A DNA stretch of 64,000 nucleotides from assembly GCF_039994875.1 (NCBI RefSeq), contig NZ_CP121196.1:2604001-2668000 (forward strand), written 5' to 3'. This document shows, one piece after another, positions 8,722 through 17,697 of the stretch. The notes beneath the pieces are model-generated. The model was not told the origin of the DNA, searched no databases, and was given only the letters and a program-made list of their open reading frames with translations. The translations under genes were made by a program, and so were the position numbers. This DNA comes from Telmatobacter sp. DSM 110680. GTDB lineage: Bacteria; Acidobacteriota; Terriglobia; Terriglobales; Acidobacteriaceae. How positions within the stretch are numbered: the stretch's first letter is position 1; every line of letters starts with the position of its first letter.

Positions 8722-10131
8722 TTGGCAACGGCAAAACTGAAGCGGGCGCTCGGCTTTCGCGATCTTCTCCTGTTCTACGTTGCTTCCGGACTGAGTTTGC
8801 GCTGGATTGCGACTGCGGCTGCCAGCGGGCCTTCTGCGATTGCGGTGTGGCTGACAGCGCTGCTGGGATTCTTTGTACCACTGGCTGCGTGTGTTCTGGA
8901 TATGTCTGCGCGGTACCCAGCGGAGGGCGGACTTTACATCTGGACGCGTGAAGCCTTCGGGCCATTCTCCGCATTTATTTCTGCGTGGACTTACTGGATG
9001 AGCAACCTGCCTTATTTTCCTTCGGTGCTATTTTTTGCAGCGAGCAGCCTGCTCTATCTTGGCGGCCCGATGCAGAAGCTTGCGGAGTCACAGACCTACT
9101 TTCTAGTTTTTACGGTCGTGATGCTGGGGCTGATCACGATTTTGAATGTTGTGGGGCTGGGCACCGGAAAATGGCTGAACAACCTGGGAGCGATTGGCGG
9201 GATGATTCCCGCCCTGGTCCTGATTGGGCTGGGACTTTTTTCGTTCATGCGGTTTGGGTCGGCTACGCATTTCACATTGAGTGCGATGGTGCCGCGCCCG
9301 GGAATGAAGAACCTGATTTTTCTTTCGACGATCTTCTTTGCGTTTGGAGGGTGTGAGGCCGGATCGTTTATGGGGGACGAAATTCGCGAACCGCGTCGTG
9401 TGATTCCGCGTTCTCTTTTTATTGCGGGGCTAATCCTTGGACTTGGATATATTGCGGGAACCTTGTCGATGCTGGTGGCGTTGCCTGCGGAGAAGATCAG
9501 TGGACTGGGCGGTTTTATGACTGCGGTCGACTTTCTGGCAGGGCGATTGAGCTTTGGATTCCTGGTCGTGCCGATCGCGGTGCTGGTGGCCGTGAGTAAC
9601 GTTGGTGCGGCCAGCGCTTACCTGTCGTCGACCGCTCGACTGCCTTTTGTTGCCGGTGTACATCGGTATCTGCCGGCCGCTTTCGGGCGGATCCATTCGC
9701 GGTTCGGCACTCCATATGTCGCGATTATTTCTTACGGAGCGGCGGGGATTCTGTTCGGGCTGCTGGGGCAAGCGGGCGCGAGTATCCACGGCGCTTACGA
9801 CATGCTTGTAAGCATGGCCGTGATTACTTATTTCATTCCTTACTTGTTCTTGTTTGCATCGGCGATCCGGCTGCAGAATCAGCCATTGCCGGAGGGTTCG
9901 CTTCGATTGCCAGGCGGGAGACGGACGATAATTCCGCTGGCTTATGTTGGCCTGCTGTCGACGGCCTGCACGATTGTGTTGTCGCTTTTTCCGGCGGAGG
10001 ACGATGCGCATCCGATGATGACATTTCTCAAGGTCGTGGTCATGACGCTTGTCCTGCTGGGCTTGGGAATTGCGGTTTACCGTTCGAGTCTTCGCCGTCA
10101 GGAGATGGATTTTGAAAGGAATACTGAATGA
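8722..10131 (+). CDS. APC-superfamily amino acid/polyamine permease
   Basis: A 469-residue inner-membrane transporter with about 12 hydrophobic segments. The first helix region (SGLSLRWIATAAASGPSAIA) and SARYPAEGGLYIWTREAFGP match APC-family permeases (amino acid, polyamine or related amines). The start is TTG 8722; no ATG or GTG lies in frame upstream before the stop, and a weak AGG is close. It overlaps the Rieske oxygenase gene by ATGA (10128-10131), so the two are very likely translated together, and the permease may import that enzyme's substrate. The substrate is not known from sequence. Confidence 0.87.
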   Translation: MATAKLKRALGFRDLLLFYVASGLSLRWIATAAASGPSAIAVWLTALLGFFVPLAACVLDMSARYPAEGGLYIWTREAFGPFSAFISAWTYWMSNLPYFPSVLFFAASSLLYLGGPMQKLAESQTYFLVFTVVMLGLITILNVVGLGTGKWLNNLGAIGGMIPALVLIGLGLFSFMRFGSATHFTLSAMVPRPGMKNLIFLSTIFFAFGGCEAGSFMGDEIREPRRVIPRSLFIAGLILGLGYIAGTLSMLVALPAEKISGLGGFMTAVDFLAGRLSFGFLVVPIAVLVAVSNVGAASAYLSSTARLPFVAGVHRYLPAAFGRIHSRFGTPYVAIISYGAAGILFGLLGQAGASIHGAYDMLVSMAVITYFIPYLFLFASAIRLQNQPLPEGSLRLPGGRRTIIPLAYVGLLSTACTIVLSLFPAEDDAHPMMTFLKVVVMTLVLLGLGIAVYRSSLRRQEMDFERNTE

Positions 10132-11234
10132 GTCGAGACCTCAAGGAGTTACTGGATCTGTATAACGAGAATGCGCCTCTCGAAGAAGCGTTCACGATTC
10201 CTGCACCGTGGTATCTGGATGCAGATGTTGAGTTGGCAGAGAGCGCGCAGGTGTTTGGGCGCAACTGGATTGCGGTGGGACGTGTGGACCAGGTAGCGGC
10301 CGAGGGGCAGTTCTTCACGGTGGAGATAGCTGGCGAGCCGCTAGTGATTGTTCGTGGCGCTGATGGAGGGCTTCGCGGGTTTTACAACGTTTGCCGACAT
10401 CATGCAGCCGCGGTGGCCAATGTGCCATGCGGAACGGTGCAGCATCTGCGCTGTCCTTACCATGGCTGGACGTATGGGCTGGACGGAACGCTGAAGGGTG
10501 CGCCGGAGTTTGCGGGCGTTTGTAATTTTGATCGCGCGGCGAACGGGCTGGTTCCTGTGCGCGTGGTTACGTGGGAGCAGTTCATCTTTGTGACGCTGGA
10601 TGCGGATGCGCCGGATCTGATGACGTCGCTTGGAGATTTGCCTGCGCGGGTTTCGCCGTTGGAGATTGGTAAGTTGCGGTTATTCGAACGCAAGACTTAT
10701 ACGCTCGCCTGCAACTGGAAGGTGTACGTCGATAACTATCTCGACGGCGGATACCACGTGCCGCACTTGCACAAGGGACTGAACAGCGTGCTCGATTACA
10801 AGGAATACACGATTGAAAACAGCGCTCGGTATTCGTTGCAGTCGAGCCCGATGGTGAGTTCGCAGGAGCATGAATCGTTTGCAGCGACGCGTACGGGGGA
10901 TCGTGCTTACTACTACTGGCTGTATCCGAATTTCATGATCAATATTTACGAGGGCGTGATGGATACGAATCTGGTGTTGCCGCTGGGCGTCGATCGGTGC
11001 ATGGTGCAGTTTGATTTTTACTTTGCCGACGTGAGTGAAGGTGCGCGTGCGGCGAATGCGGAGAGCGTCGCGGTGAGCGATCGGATTCAGGATGAGGATG
11101 TGGATATCTGCGAGTCGGTGCAACGGGGTTTACGATCGCGGGCTTATGGGGCGGGTCGGTTGTCGGTGCGGCGCGAGGGCGGCGAGCATTTGTTTCATCG
11201 GCTGCTGGCCTCTGACTTATGCCGGGCGGTTTGA
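10128..11234 (+). CDS. Rieske [2Fe-2S] oxygenase alpha subunit, choline monooxygenase-like
   Basis: A 368-residue non-heme iron monooxygenase or dioxygenase subunit. The Rieske cluster ligands are C89-x-H91 and C109-x-x-H112 (CPYHGWTYG). The catalytic domain has NYLDGGYHVPHLHKGL (from N203) with iron ligands H210 and H215; the carboxylate ligand is probably in DEDVDICESVQRGL near the end. NYLDGGYHVP is the form I recall from plant choline monooxygenase and related quaternary-amine oxygenases. No reductase gene is adjacent, so electron supply must come from elsewhere. Coupled to the permease by ATGA. Substrate choline, carnitine or another amine is inference only. Confidence 0.87.
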   Translation: MSRDLKELLDLYNENAPLEEAFTIPAPWYLDADVELAESAQVFGRNWIAVGRVDQVAAEGQFFTVEIAGEPLVIVRGADGGLRGFYNVCRHHAAAVANVPCGTVQHLRCPYHGWTYGLDGTLKGAPEFAGVCNFDRAANGLVPVRVVTWEQFIFVTLDADAPDLMTSLGDLPARVSPLEIGKLRLFERKTYTLACNWKVYVDNYLDGGYHVPHLHKGLNSVLDYKEYTIENSARYSLQSSPMVSSQEHESFAATRTGDRAYYYWLYPNFMINIYEGVMDTNLVLPLGVDRCMVQFDFYFADVSEGARAANAESVAVSDRIQDEDVDICESVQRGLRSRAYGAGRLSVRREGGEHLFHRLLASDLCRAV

Positions 11235-11343
11235 TTGTAATGCGCAATTAAGTGGTTGCTTGTCGTGGCTTCCGAAAAGCAGGTCATTCGATTTCACTTC
11301 ACATTGTTTACGGTCACTCGCGTGACGAATCTTCCCTGAAGGA

Positions 11344-11422
11344 GAAGCAGATCCTTCGCTCCGCTTACCCCATGGCCGCTTCGCGTCCACGGGGCCCCAT
11401 GCTGCTCCGCTCAGGATGACAC
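11344..11422. repeat. Dispersed intergenic repeat A, copy 1
   Basis: About 79 bases bounded by GAAGCAGATCCTTCGCT and GCTCAGGATGACA. It shares nearly its whole length, including the inner TTCGCGTCCACGG block, with copy 2 at 12490-12568. The outer ATCCT and AGGAT arms can pair. It lies between the converging ends of the Rieske and metallo-beta-lactamase-fold genes. Confidence 0.85.
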
Positions 11423-11473
11423 TTTCTAACTCGACGCAGTTTTCGAAGAAAGGGAAGCTCGGTAAGACGCCTC

Positions 11474-12451
11474 TCAAACTTCCCAGATGTCGCCGGGGCG
11501 GACGGCTTGGGCGGTCAGGGATTGTGGATTGCGGTCGCGCATGGCGGCGTCTAGCAACTGAGCCGGTTCTTCCCATGGTTCGTCGGTGAGTTGGAAGGTG
11601 GCCCAATGGACGCCGAGGAGATGCTTTGCGCCGATGTCGATAGCGATCTGTACAGCCTCGTCGGGGTTGGTGTGCTGGGTGCTCATGAACCAGCGCGGAT
11701 CGTAGGCGCCAATGGGGAGAATTGCCACCAGCGGTGCGCCACGGCGGCTGCGAATTTCGGTGAAGATCTTTCCGTCCTGATACGCGGTGTCGCCTGCGCA
11801 GTAGATCGTGCCTGCAGGAGTGTCGAGAATAAATCCGCCCCAGAGGGCGAGGCGACGATCGCCGAGGTTGCGGGCGGACCAGTGGTATGCGGGAACAATG
11901 GTGGCTTGGACTTGATCGGAAAGTGTGAAGCTTTGCCACCAGTCACCGGTCTGGACTTGGACTTCGGGTGCGTCTTTGCGGATGACCGCATCGTTGCCGA
12001 GGGGTGAAATCACGGTTGGTTTGTGCTGATGCCAGAGGGCGGAGATGGTTGCGGTGTCCATGTGGTCGTAGTGGTTGTGAGTGACGAGCACGGCGTGGAT
12101 GGGCGGCAGATCTGTGAGAGAGACGGCCGGCGGGTTGTGGCGCATGGGGCCGGTCCACGTGAACGGGCTGGTGCGGTCTGACCAGACCGGATCGACGAGG
12201 ATGTTAACGCCGGCGGTTTGGATCAAGAGTGAGGAGTGGCCGATGGCAGTGATGCGGAGGCCTTCCACGCGGGCGTCGGGCCTAAGGCCGGAGCGTGCCT
12301 CTATGGTGTCGGGCCAACGGGCCGGACGGCTGAATAGTTTCCAGCGGAGCAGATCGCAAAGGCTCTTGTCTGTGGAGGGGAGGCCGGGGTGGTAGAACTG
12401 CTTGCCGTCGAAGTGGTCGGTCAGGGGGCCTGCGTAATAGCGATTTGCCAA
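11474..12451 (-). CDS. Metallo-beta-lactamase-fold hydrolase (NAPE-PLD/RomA-like)
   Basis: Zinc-dependent hydrolase of 325 residues. The HNHYDHMD motif gives the HxHxDH metal ligands; further ligands are the histidine of AYHWSARN, the aspartate of CAGDTAYQ and the histidine of LLGVHWATF. The pattern around the metal site is that of N-acylphosphatidylethanolamine phospholipase D-like and RomA-like proteins. I place the start at TTG 12449-12451 (MANRYYAGPL) because AGGAG lies five bases upstream. An in-frame GTG at 12514 would add 21 residues, but those are encoded by the right-hand part of repeat A copy 2, so they are unlikely to be real protein. Substrate unknown. Confidence 0.82.
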   Translation of the reverse strand: MANRYYAGPLTDHFDGKQFYHPGLPSTDKSLCDLLRWKLFSRPARWPDTIEARSGLRPDARVEGLRITAIGHSSLLIQTAGVNILVDPVWSDRTSPFTWTGPMRHNPPAVSLTDLPPIHAVLVTHNHYDHMDTATISALWHQHKPTVISPLGNDAVIRKDAPEVQVQTGDWWQSFTLSDQVQATIVPAYHWSARNLGDRRLALWGGFILDTPAGTIYCAGDTAYQDGKIFTEIRSRRGAPLVAILPIGAYDPRWFMSTQHTNPDEAVQIAIDIGAKHLLGVHWATFQLTDEPWEEPAQLLDAAMRDRNPQSLTAQAVRPGDIWEV

Positions 12452-12489
12452 GAATGCTCCTGATGGATTTTTGATCGTCAGCGCACTAA

Positions 12490-12568
12490 GAAGCAGATCC
12501 TTCGCTTCGCTCACCCCATGCCCGCTTCGCGTCCACGGAACCCCAAGCTGCTCCGCTCAGGATGACAC
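12490..12568. repeat. Dispersed intergenic repeat A, copy 2
   Basis: About 79 bases, same orientation and nearly the same sequence as copy 1, from GAAGCAGATCCTTCGCTTCG to CTCAGGATGACA. It sits directly upstream of the metallo-beta-lactamase-fold gene. Read on the minus strand, one frame codes SEAKDLLLSA, which joins the gene in frame. Confidence 0.85.
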
Positions 12569-12671
12569 TTCTAAGCTCGTGTGACCGTTTTCGTCTTCGA
12601 ATGGATTGTTCGGCAATTGCTGATCATCGGGCTGGCCGACAGCCTTTGCGATCTGATGGGTTTGATTCTAG

Positions 12672-15600
12672 TCACATCGTTAACGCTTCAGTTTGTTTGC
12701 TCATTTTGGCGGTGCGCTCGAGTTTGTCCCAATTGAAGGGCTTGCCATCGATGGCACGTTTGAGTGTTTTCGCCAGCACGATGGAGAAGACCTGACGATA
12801 GGCAAAGCGCTGCAGCCAGATGTGGAAAAGCAGCCATCCGTCTCCCTTGTTGGCGGGGTGGCGACGCTCAAGGCTGAAAGCGATGGTTGAAGTCACGAAG
12901 TCGATGAGCAGGAACGCGCCGAAGTAGGCGAGGAGTTTTTCGAGGCTCGCGGCTGATGCTGCTTCGGGGTGATAGTGGCGATCGACGAGATAATGCACCA
13001 GACCGGCGAGGAACATGAGATCGATGAACGGGGAGACGAGCGGAAGAAACATCTGGAAGATGAGGATGTTGGGAAGCGCGAAAAGCCCCATTGCTTTGTT
13101 ACGGACGAAGGCCATGCGATGTTTCCAGACGGCCTGCAGGATTCCGAAGGACCAGCGAAAGCGCTGACGCATAAGACCGCTGGCATCGATGGGAGCCTCG
13201 GTGAATGCAAGCGCCCGATCTTCGTAGACAACTTTATATTTCTGCTCGAGCAGATTCATGGTCAGGTCGGCATCTTCGGCGACGGTATTGATGGGATAGC
13301 CGCCCGCTGTTTTAACTCCGGCGGTGCGCCAAGCGCCGATGGCGCCCGGAACGACCATGACCACGTTGAAAAGGTCGAGAGCGCGGCGTTCGAAGTTCTG
13401 GCTGGTGATGTATTCGAGCGCCTGCCAGCGGGTCCAGAGATTGACGCGGTTGCCGACCTTGGCATTTCCGGCGACAGCGCCGATGCTCTCATCTTCGAAG
13501 TGCGGAATCAGTTTTGACACCGCATCCATGGCAATGACGGTATCGGCATCGATGCCGACGTAGAACTCTTCGTCGATGCGTTCGAGCGCATAGTTGAGGG
13601 CGGCGGCTTTGCCTCCGTTGGCCTTGGTGAGTACCTGCACGCGCCCGGCGGCGATGTCTTTAGCGTAGGCCTCGCGCGCTACTTCAAAGGTGCGATCCTT
13701 TGAGCCGTCGTCAATGACGATGACATGCAGATTTGGGTAGTCAGAGTTGAGCGCGGATCGCACGGTTCGGACGATGACCTTCTCTTCGTTGTAGGCGGGA
13801 ATGAGCACAGCCACGCGAGGACTGAAGCCTGGCGACGCCTGACGATGGGGGCGACGCAGGCGATCAATAACGGCGAAGATGCCAACGATAATGAGGCGCG
13901 CGCTCATCAGGACGTCGCCGAGGAAAAAAACTAGAACTATAAAGCGGCCAATGATGGAAAGCGCGGAGAAGGCGATGGAGTCGGGGATGGCACGGAAGTA
14001 TTGTCTCGCGGTCAGCGCCGGCATGACCTGCGCGGTGGTCATGCCCATCAAAGACGAGACCGGGACGATGGTATAACCTTTCGCGCGCAGAGCGTCGATG
14101 AGATAGGGAAGAGTGGCGATGGTGACGGAGCGGTCGCCGCCGCCATCATGCATAAGGATGATGGAGCCGCGAAACTGCGGCTTCAGTTTCATGGTGTTTA
14201 GCTGGTCGAGAACAAAATGAGTGATCTCGGCGGGAGATTTCGGGTTGCGTTCATCCCAGTCATTGGTGTCGATCTTGTTGCCAACTACGGTCAGGCCCAG
14301 TTGTTGTACGCGGACCACTGGAGCGGCCTGGTCATCGGTTTCGGGTTCCTCATCGATGTCGTAGGGAGGACGGAAATAGAGAGGCTGCACGCCGAGTTTG
14401 CTCGCGAAGAGGCGTTCTGTGAGCTTGACCTCAAGATCGAGCCGATCAGTTGGAATTTCGCTGATATCCGGATGGAAGAAAGTGTGATTGCCGATTTCAT
14501 GGCCTTCGCGCTGCACGCGCTGCATGAGGCCGATATTCTCCTGGGCCTCCGCACCAATCATCATGAACGTTCCCTTGACGTTTTTCTGGCGCAGGATATC
14601 GAGGACTTTGGGAGTCCACTTGGGATCGGGACCGTCATCGAAAGAGATGGCGACCTGGTTGGGATGGTAGCCGTAGTACTCGACCATGTAGGTGTGTGGA
14701 AACACATCCATGTGCTCGTCGATGATGAGCTTCTTACGCGGGTCGGTTTCATCAGTATCTACGGTCACGGTGCGCTTGCCGGTTTGGGGCAAGCCAGTTA
14801 CGCGAAGTATGTCGCCGGAGCCCTGGTTATCCACGTCGTGTCCGGGTTGCAGCGTGCTGAGCGCATCTGGTGAGACAGGATTGCTGGGCTTGTCCCAGAC
14901 ATTCCACATGGCGCGATCTTCAGAGCCGAGCCTCCACAGCGCGAAAGTTTGAAGGCCAAGGCCGCGGGCGGCTCGCATTTCGTTGAGCAGTGTAACGCCA
15001 TCCAGGAACCAGACGACGTGGCGGGTGTGTGTGTCTTCGTCGATGTACTCGAAGTGAGGATTGAGTGAGTTGTAATCGAGGTCGAGGTCGGCATCGGCAT
15101 CGCTGGCTCGCTGCCAGACGTCGGAAACGTGCGGCATTTCTTCGGTGTCGACCACACGCGGAGAACGCTGTTTAGGATCGCGTGCCTTCGGATCAGGGAT
15201 GGACATTTCCCAGTCGTAGCCGTAGTTGCCGACGGCACAGATGAGCTTCTCAATGGGAACGGATTTGGATTTGAGCACACGCGTCAGATTGGCGACGAAC
15301 CAATCCTGACTGGCGATGGGGCCAGGCTGCGAATCAACTTCGTGCTCGTCGTAGTTCATCAGCACAACGCCGTCGGAGTTGGCGGAGATCACCTTCAGCT
15401 CGTCGGTGGGAGTCGAAACAGGCACGTTGACGTAGAGGTGAAGATGACGCGCGTGCAAGTCGGCGTACAGCTCCTGGATCATGGCGAGATACGCAGGGCG
15501 GGCATCTTCACTCAGACTTTCAAAGTCGAAGGAAAGACCGTGATAGCCGGGGAATGCGGCCAGCAGGCGCATCAGATCCTGACGGATTTGGTTGCGTTTG

Positions 15601-16205
15601 GCTGGGTCCTTGATGATCTCGCCCATGCCTGCGTCCCAGCTTTGGGTGCGCGCATTGAAGTTGTCGAGGTGAGGAAAGATTTCAGTGTCTTCGCGGGCCT
15701 GCTGGATGACGCGCTTGATTTTGTTGTTTTCGTCGGGGTCGTGGATTGCGCCGCCCTGGAAGATGGGGAATTCATGGCCGTCAGAAGTGGTTCCCTGGAG
15801 ATCGAGGGACGGGGCGTCATAGTGTAGCCATTGGGGGAAGAGCAGGTCGATCTGATGGATGTGTTCCTTGAGCGACGAGTAGCTGGCCGCATCTGACGGG
15901 ATGTAGTAAGCGGCACGCACGCCTTCACCAGTGTTGAAGGGAATGTCGGAGGGCTTGCGATCTGTTTTGCGGCGGGCGGAATGAGCCGGCTTCTGGCCGC
16001 GGGCGAGGGCGGGCTTGTTTTGCAGGCCTCTATAGGTGTGTTTCTGCGTGGGGAGCAGGAGTTCAGGCAAGCGCTGGCCGCGGAGTACATTGAAGATAAA
16101 GCCGGCGAGCACCAGCGTTGACGCCACTGCAGTTATATCGAGAATGCGGCGGAGGCGCTTCCATCGTGTTCGCTGGGGATCGAAAAATATCTGTTTATCA
16201 AGCAT
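12672..16205 (-). CDS. GH18-like / NodB polysaccharide deacetylase / GT2 glycosyltransferase fusion
   Basis: A 1177-residue inner-membrane fusion. A cytoplasmic start and one membrane helix (about 23-42) lead to a GH18-like domain (about 95-440, with GLSFDFES near 223-230 supplying the DxE pair) outside the membrane. Then comes a NodB deacetylase (about 515-720) with SFDDGPD at 521-527, metal histidines H574 and H578, and HDGGG near 686. Two helices (about 740-782) return to a cytoplasmic GT2 domain (about 796-1030) with DADT at 886-889, EDAD at 977-980 and RQRFRW at 1013-1018, followed by further helices. The layout suggests that a beta-linked N-acetylhexosamine polymer is made, exported and trimmed or deacetylated by one protein, by analogy with PgaB/PgaC or chitin synthase. 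Start ATG 16203-16205; divergent from the GT39 gene by 31 bases. Confidence 0.88.
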   Translation of the reverse strand: MLDKQIFFDPQRTRWKRLRRILDITAVASTLVLAGFIFNVLRGQRLPELLLPTQKHTYRGLQNKPALARGQKPAHSARRKTDRKPSDIPFNTGEGVRAAYYIPSDAASYSSLKEHIHQIDLLFPQWLHYDAPSLDLQGTTSDGHEFPIFQGGAIHDPDENNKIKRVIQQAREDTEIFPHLDNFNARTQSWDAGMGEIIKDPAKRNQIRQDLMRLLAAFPGYHGLSFDFESLSEDARPAYLAMIQELYADLHARHLHLYVNVPVSTPTDELKVISANSDGVVLMNYDEHEVDSQPGPIASQDWFVANLTRVLKSKSVPIEKLICAVGNYGYDWEMSIPDPKARDPKQRSPRVVDTEEMPHVSDVWQRASDADADLDLDYNSLNPHFEYIDEDTHTRHVVWFLDGVTLLNEMRAARGLGLQTFALWRLGSEDRAMWNVWDKPSNPVSPDALSTLQPGHDVDNQGSGDILRVTGLPQTGKRTVTVDTDETDPRKKLIIDEHMDVFPHTYMVEYYGYHPNQVAISFDDGPDPKWTPKVLDILRQKNVKGTFMMIGAEAQENIGLMQRVQREGHEIGNHTFFHPDISEIPTDRLDLEVKLTERLFASKLGVQPLYFRPPYDIDEEPETDDQAAPVVRVQQLGLTVVGNKIDTNDWDERNPKSPAEITHFVLDQLNTMKLKPQFRGSIILMHDGGGDRSVTIATLPYLIDALRAKGYTIVPVSSLMGMTTAQVMPALTARQYFRAIPDSIAFSALSIIGRFIVLVFFLGDVLMSARLIIVGIFAVIDRLRRPHRQASPGFSPRVAVLIPAYNEEKVIVRTVRSALNSDYPNLHVIVIDDGSKDRTFEVAREAYAKDIAAGRVQVLTKANGGKAAALNYALERIDEEFYVGIDADTVIAMDAVSKLIPHFEDESIGAVAGNAKVGNRVNLWTRWQALEYITSQNFERRALDLFNVVMVVPGAIGAWRTAGVKTAGGYPINTVAEDADLTMNLLEQKYKVVYEDRALAFTEAPIDASGLMRQRFRWSFGILQAVWKHRMAFVRNKAMGLFALPNILIFQMFLPLVSPFIDLMFLAGLVHYLVDRHYHPEAASAASLEKLLAYFGAFLLIDFVTSTIAFSLERRHPANKGDGWLLFHIWLQRFAYRQVFSIVLAKTLKRAIDGKPFNWDKLERTAKMSKQTEALTM

Positions 16206-16236
16206 TGCTGTTTTTACGGTATACAGTACGAATCGT

Positions 16237-17697
16237 ATGGAAGCTGAACCTCAGAGTCAATCGATGCAGGCGGTTAGAGCAATCGGCCGAATGCGCGCCG
16301 CTTTTTGGATTCTGGCGGCCCTCCTGGCAGGAGCCCTACTTCGGTTTTGGATGCTGAAGCACTTCTACGAGGTCACCGGCGACGCGCTGATCTATGGTGG
16401 GATCGCCAAAAATCTGCTTCTCTACGGGCGCTATGCGCTGACGGTGGGAACGGGCGAGACGTATCCCACGCTGATCAGGCTGCCGGGGTATCCGCTGTTT
16501 CTATCGATGTGCTTCAAATTGTTTGGAATGGAGAACTACGCGGCGGCAGCGTGGGCGCAGATTGTGCTCGAGCTCGCGGGATGTCTGTTGCTGGCGGATT
16601 TTGCAAGGCATGTTGCTCCGGCGCGGCTTAGCCGGGGAGCTGCATTTGGCACATTGTGGCTGGCGGTCCTTTGTCCGTTTACGGCGGTGTATGCGGCTAA
16701 TCCGCTGACCGAGGGGCCTACGCTGTTTGCGATCGCGCTGGCGATGTGGAGTGTCGTGCAATTCGCGGAACGGCCGGGGTGGCGTCCGGCGCTCGGGTTC
16801 ACGTTTGCCGTGACCTATGCGGCGTTGCTGCGGCCGGATGGGGCGCTCGTGGCCTTGGCGTTTGCGCCGTCGCTGCTGGTGGTGCTGCGGCGCAAGAAGA
16901 GGCTCGTGTGGATACGCGGGGGAGTGTCGCGCATGATGGCGGTCTGTGTGCTGCTGGCGGTGGTGCCATTCGCGGCGTGGACGTGGCGCAACTGGCGGAC
17001 GTTTCATGTGATTGAGCCGCTGGCGCCGCGGTATGCGACCGATCCGGGGGAGTCAACGCAGGCGGGATGGATCAGCTGGGTGAAGACGTGGTGTTTGGAT
17101 TTTGTTTCGACGTACGAGGTGTACTGGAATGTTCCGGGGGATACGCTCGATATTTCGAAGCTGCCGCCGCGGGCATTTGATTCGCAGGAACAATACGCGG
17201 AGACCGCAGCTCTGGCAAATGCGTACAACAACAGCGGTCAGAGCCTGACACCGGAGATCGACGCGCGGTTTGCGAAACTGGCTGCAGAAAGAAGCGCTGC
17301 GCATCCATTGCGATCGCATGTGCTGCTGCCGCTGGGGCGCGTTCTGGATATGTGGCTGCGGCCGCGGGTGGAGAATCTGCCGATCGATCTGGATTGGTGG
17401 GTGTACAAGCACCACTACGCGGAGACGCGCTTCAGTTGGTTTTATGCGGGGTTGAATGCGCTGTATCTGCTGCTAGGGATTGCGGGACTGTGCATGCGGC
17501 CGAAAATGTGGCCGTGGATGCTGGCATACATGATGCTGCGCAGTGCGCTTCTACTTACAGTGGAAGCACCCGAGGCGCGGTATACGCTCGAGTGCTTTCC
17601 GATGTTGTTTGTGCTGGGCGGGATTGCGCTCTATCGGTTGACGAACTGGGTTTTGCTGTCGGTCCCCAAGGCGAAGGCGTCGGCTGGCAGAGGCTGA
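16237..17697 (+). CDS. GT39-like multi-membrane-span glycosyltransferase
   Basis: A 486-residue inner-membrane protein with about 10 hydrophobic segments. The first extracytoplasmic loop contains TGDALIYGGIAKNLLLYGRY, and RLPGYPLFL follows, as in polyprenyl-phosphate-sugar transferases of the ArnT/PMT type. ATG 16237 is chosen because the frame upstream overlaps the divergent fusion gene. Its 3' end runs 67 bases into the 3' end of the converging LolA-like gene. Acceptor and sugar unknown; a role with the neighbouring polysaccharide synthase is possible but not shown. Confidence 0.75.
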   Translation: MEAEPQSQSMQAVRAIGRMRAAFWILAALLAGALLRFWMLKHFYEVTGDALIYGGIAKNLLLYGRYALTVGTGETYPTLIRLPGYPLFLSMCFKLFGMENYAAAAWAQIVLELAGCLLLADFARHVAPARLSRGAAFGTLWLAVLCPFTAVYAANPLTEGPTLFAIALAMWSVVQFAERPGWRPALGFTFAVTYAALLRPDGALVALAFAPSLLVVLRRKKRLVWIRGGVSRMMAVCVLLAVVPFAAWTWRNWRTFHVIEPLAPRYATDPGESTQAGWISWVKTWCLDFVSTYEVYWNVPGDTLDISKLPPRAFDSQEQYAETAALANAYNNSGQSLTPEIDARFAKLAAERSAAHPLRSHVLLPLGRVLDMWLRPRVENLPIDLDWWVYKHHYAETRFSWFYAGLNALYLLLGIAGLCMRPKMWPWMLAYMMLRSALLLTVEAPEARYTLECFPMLFVLGGIALYRLTNWVLLSVPKAKASAGRG

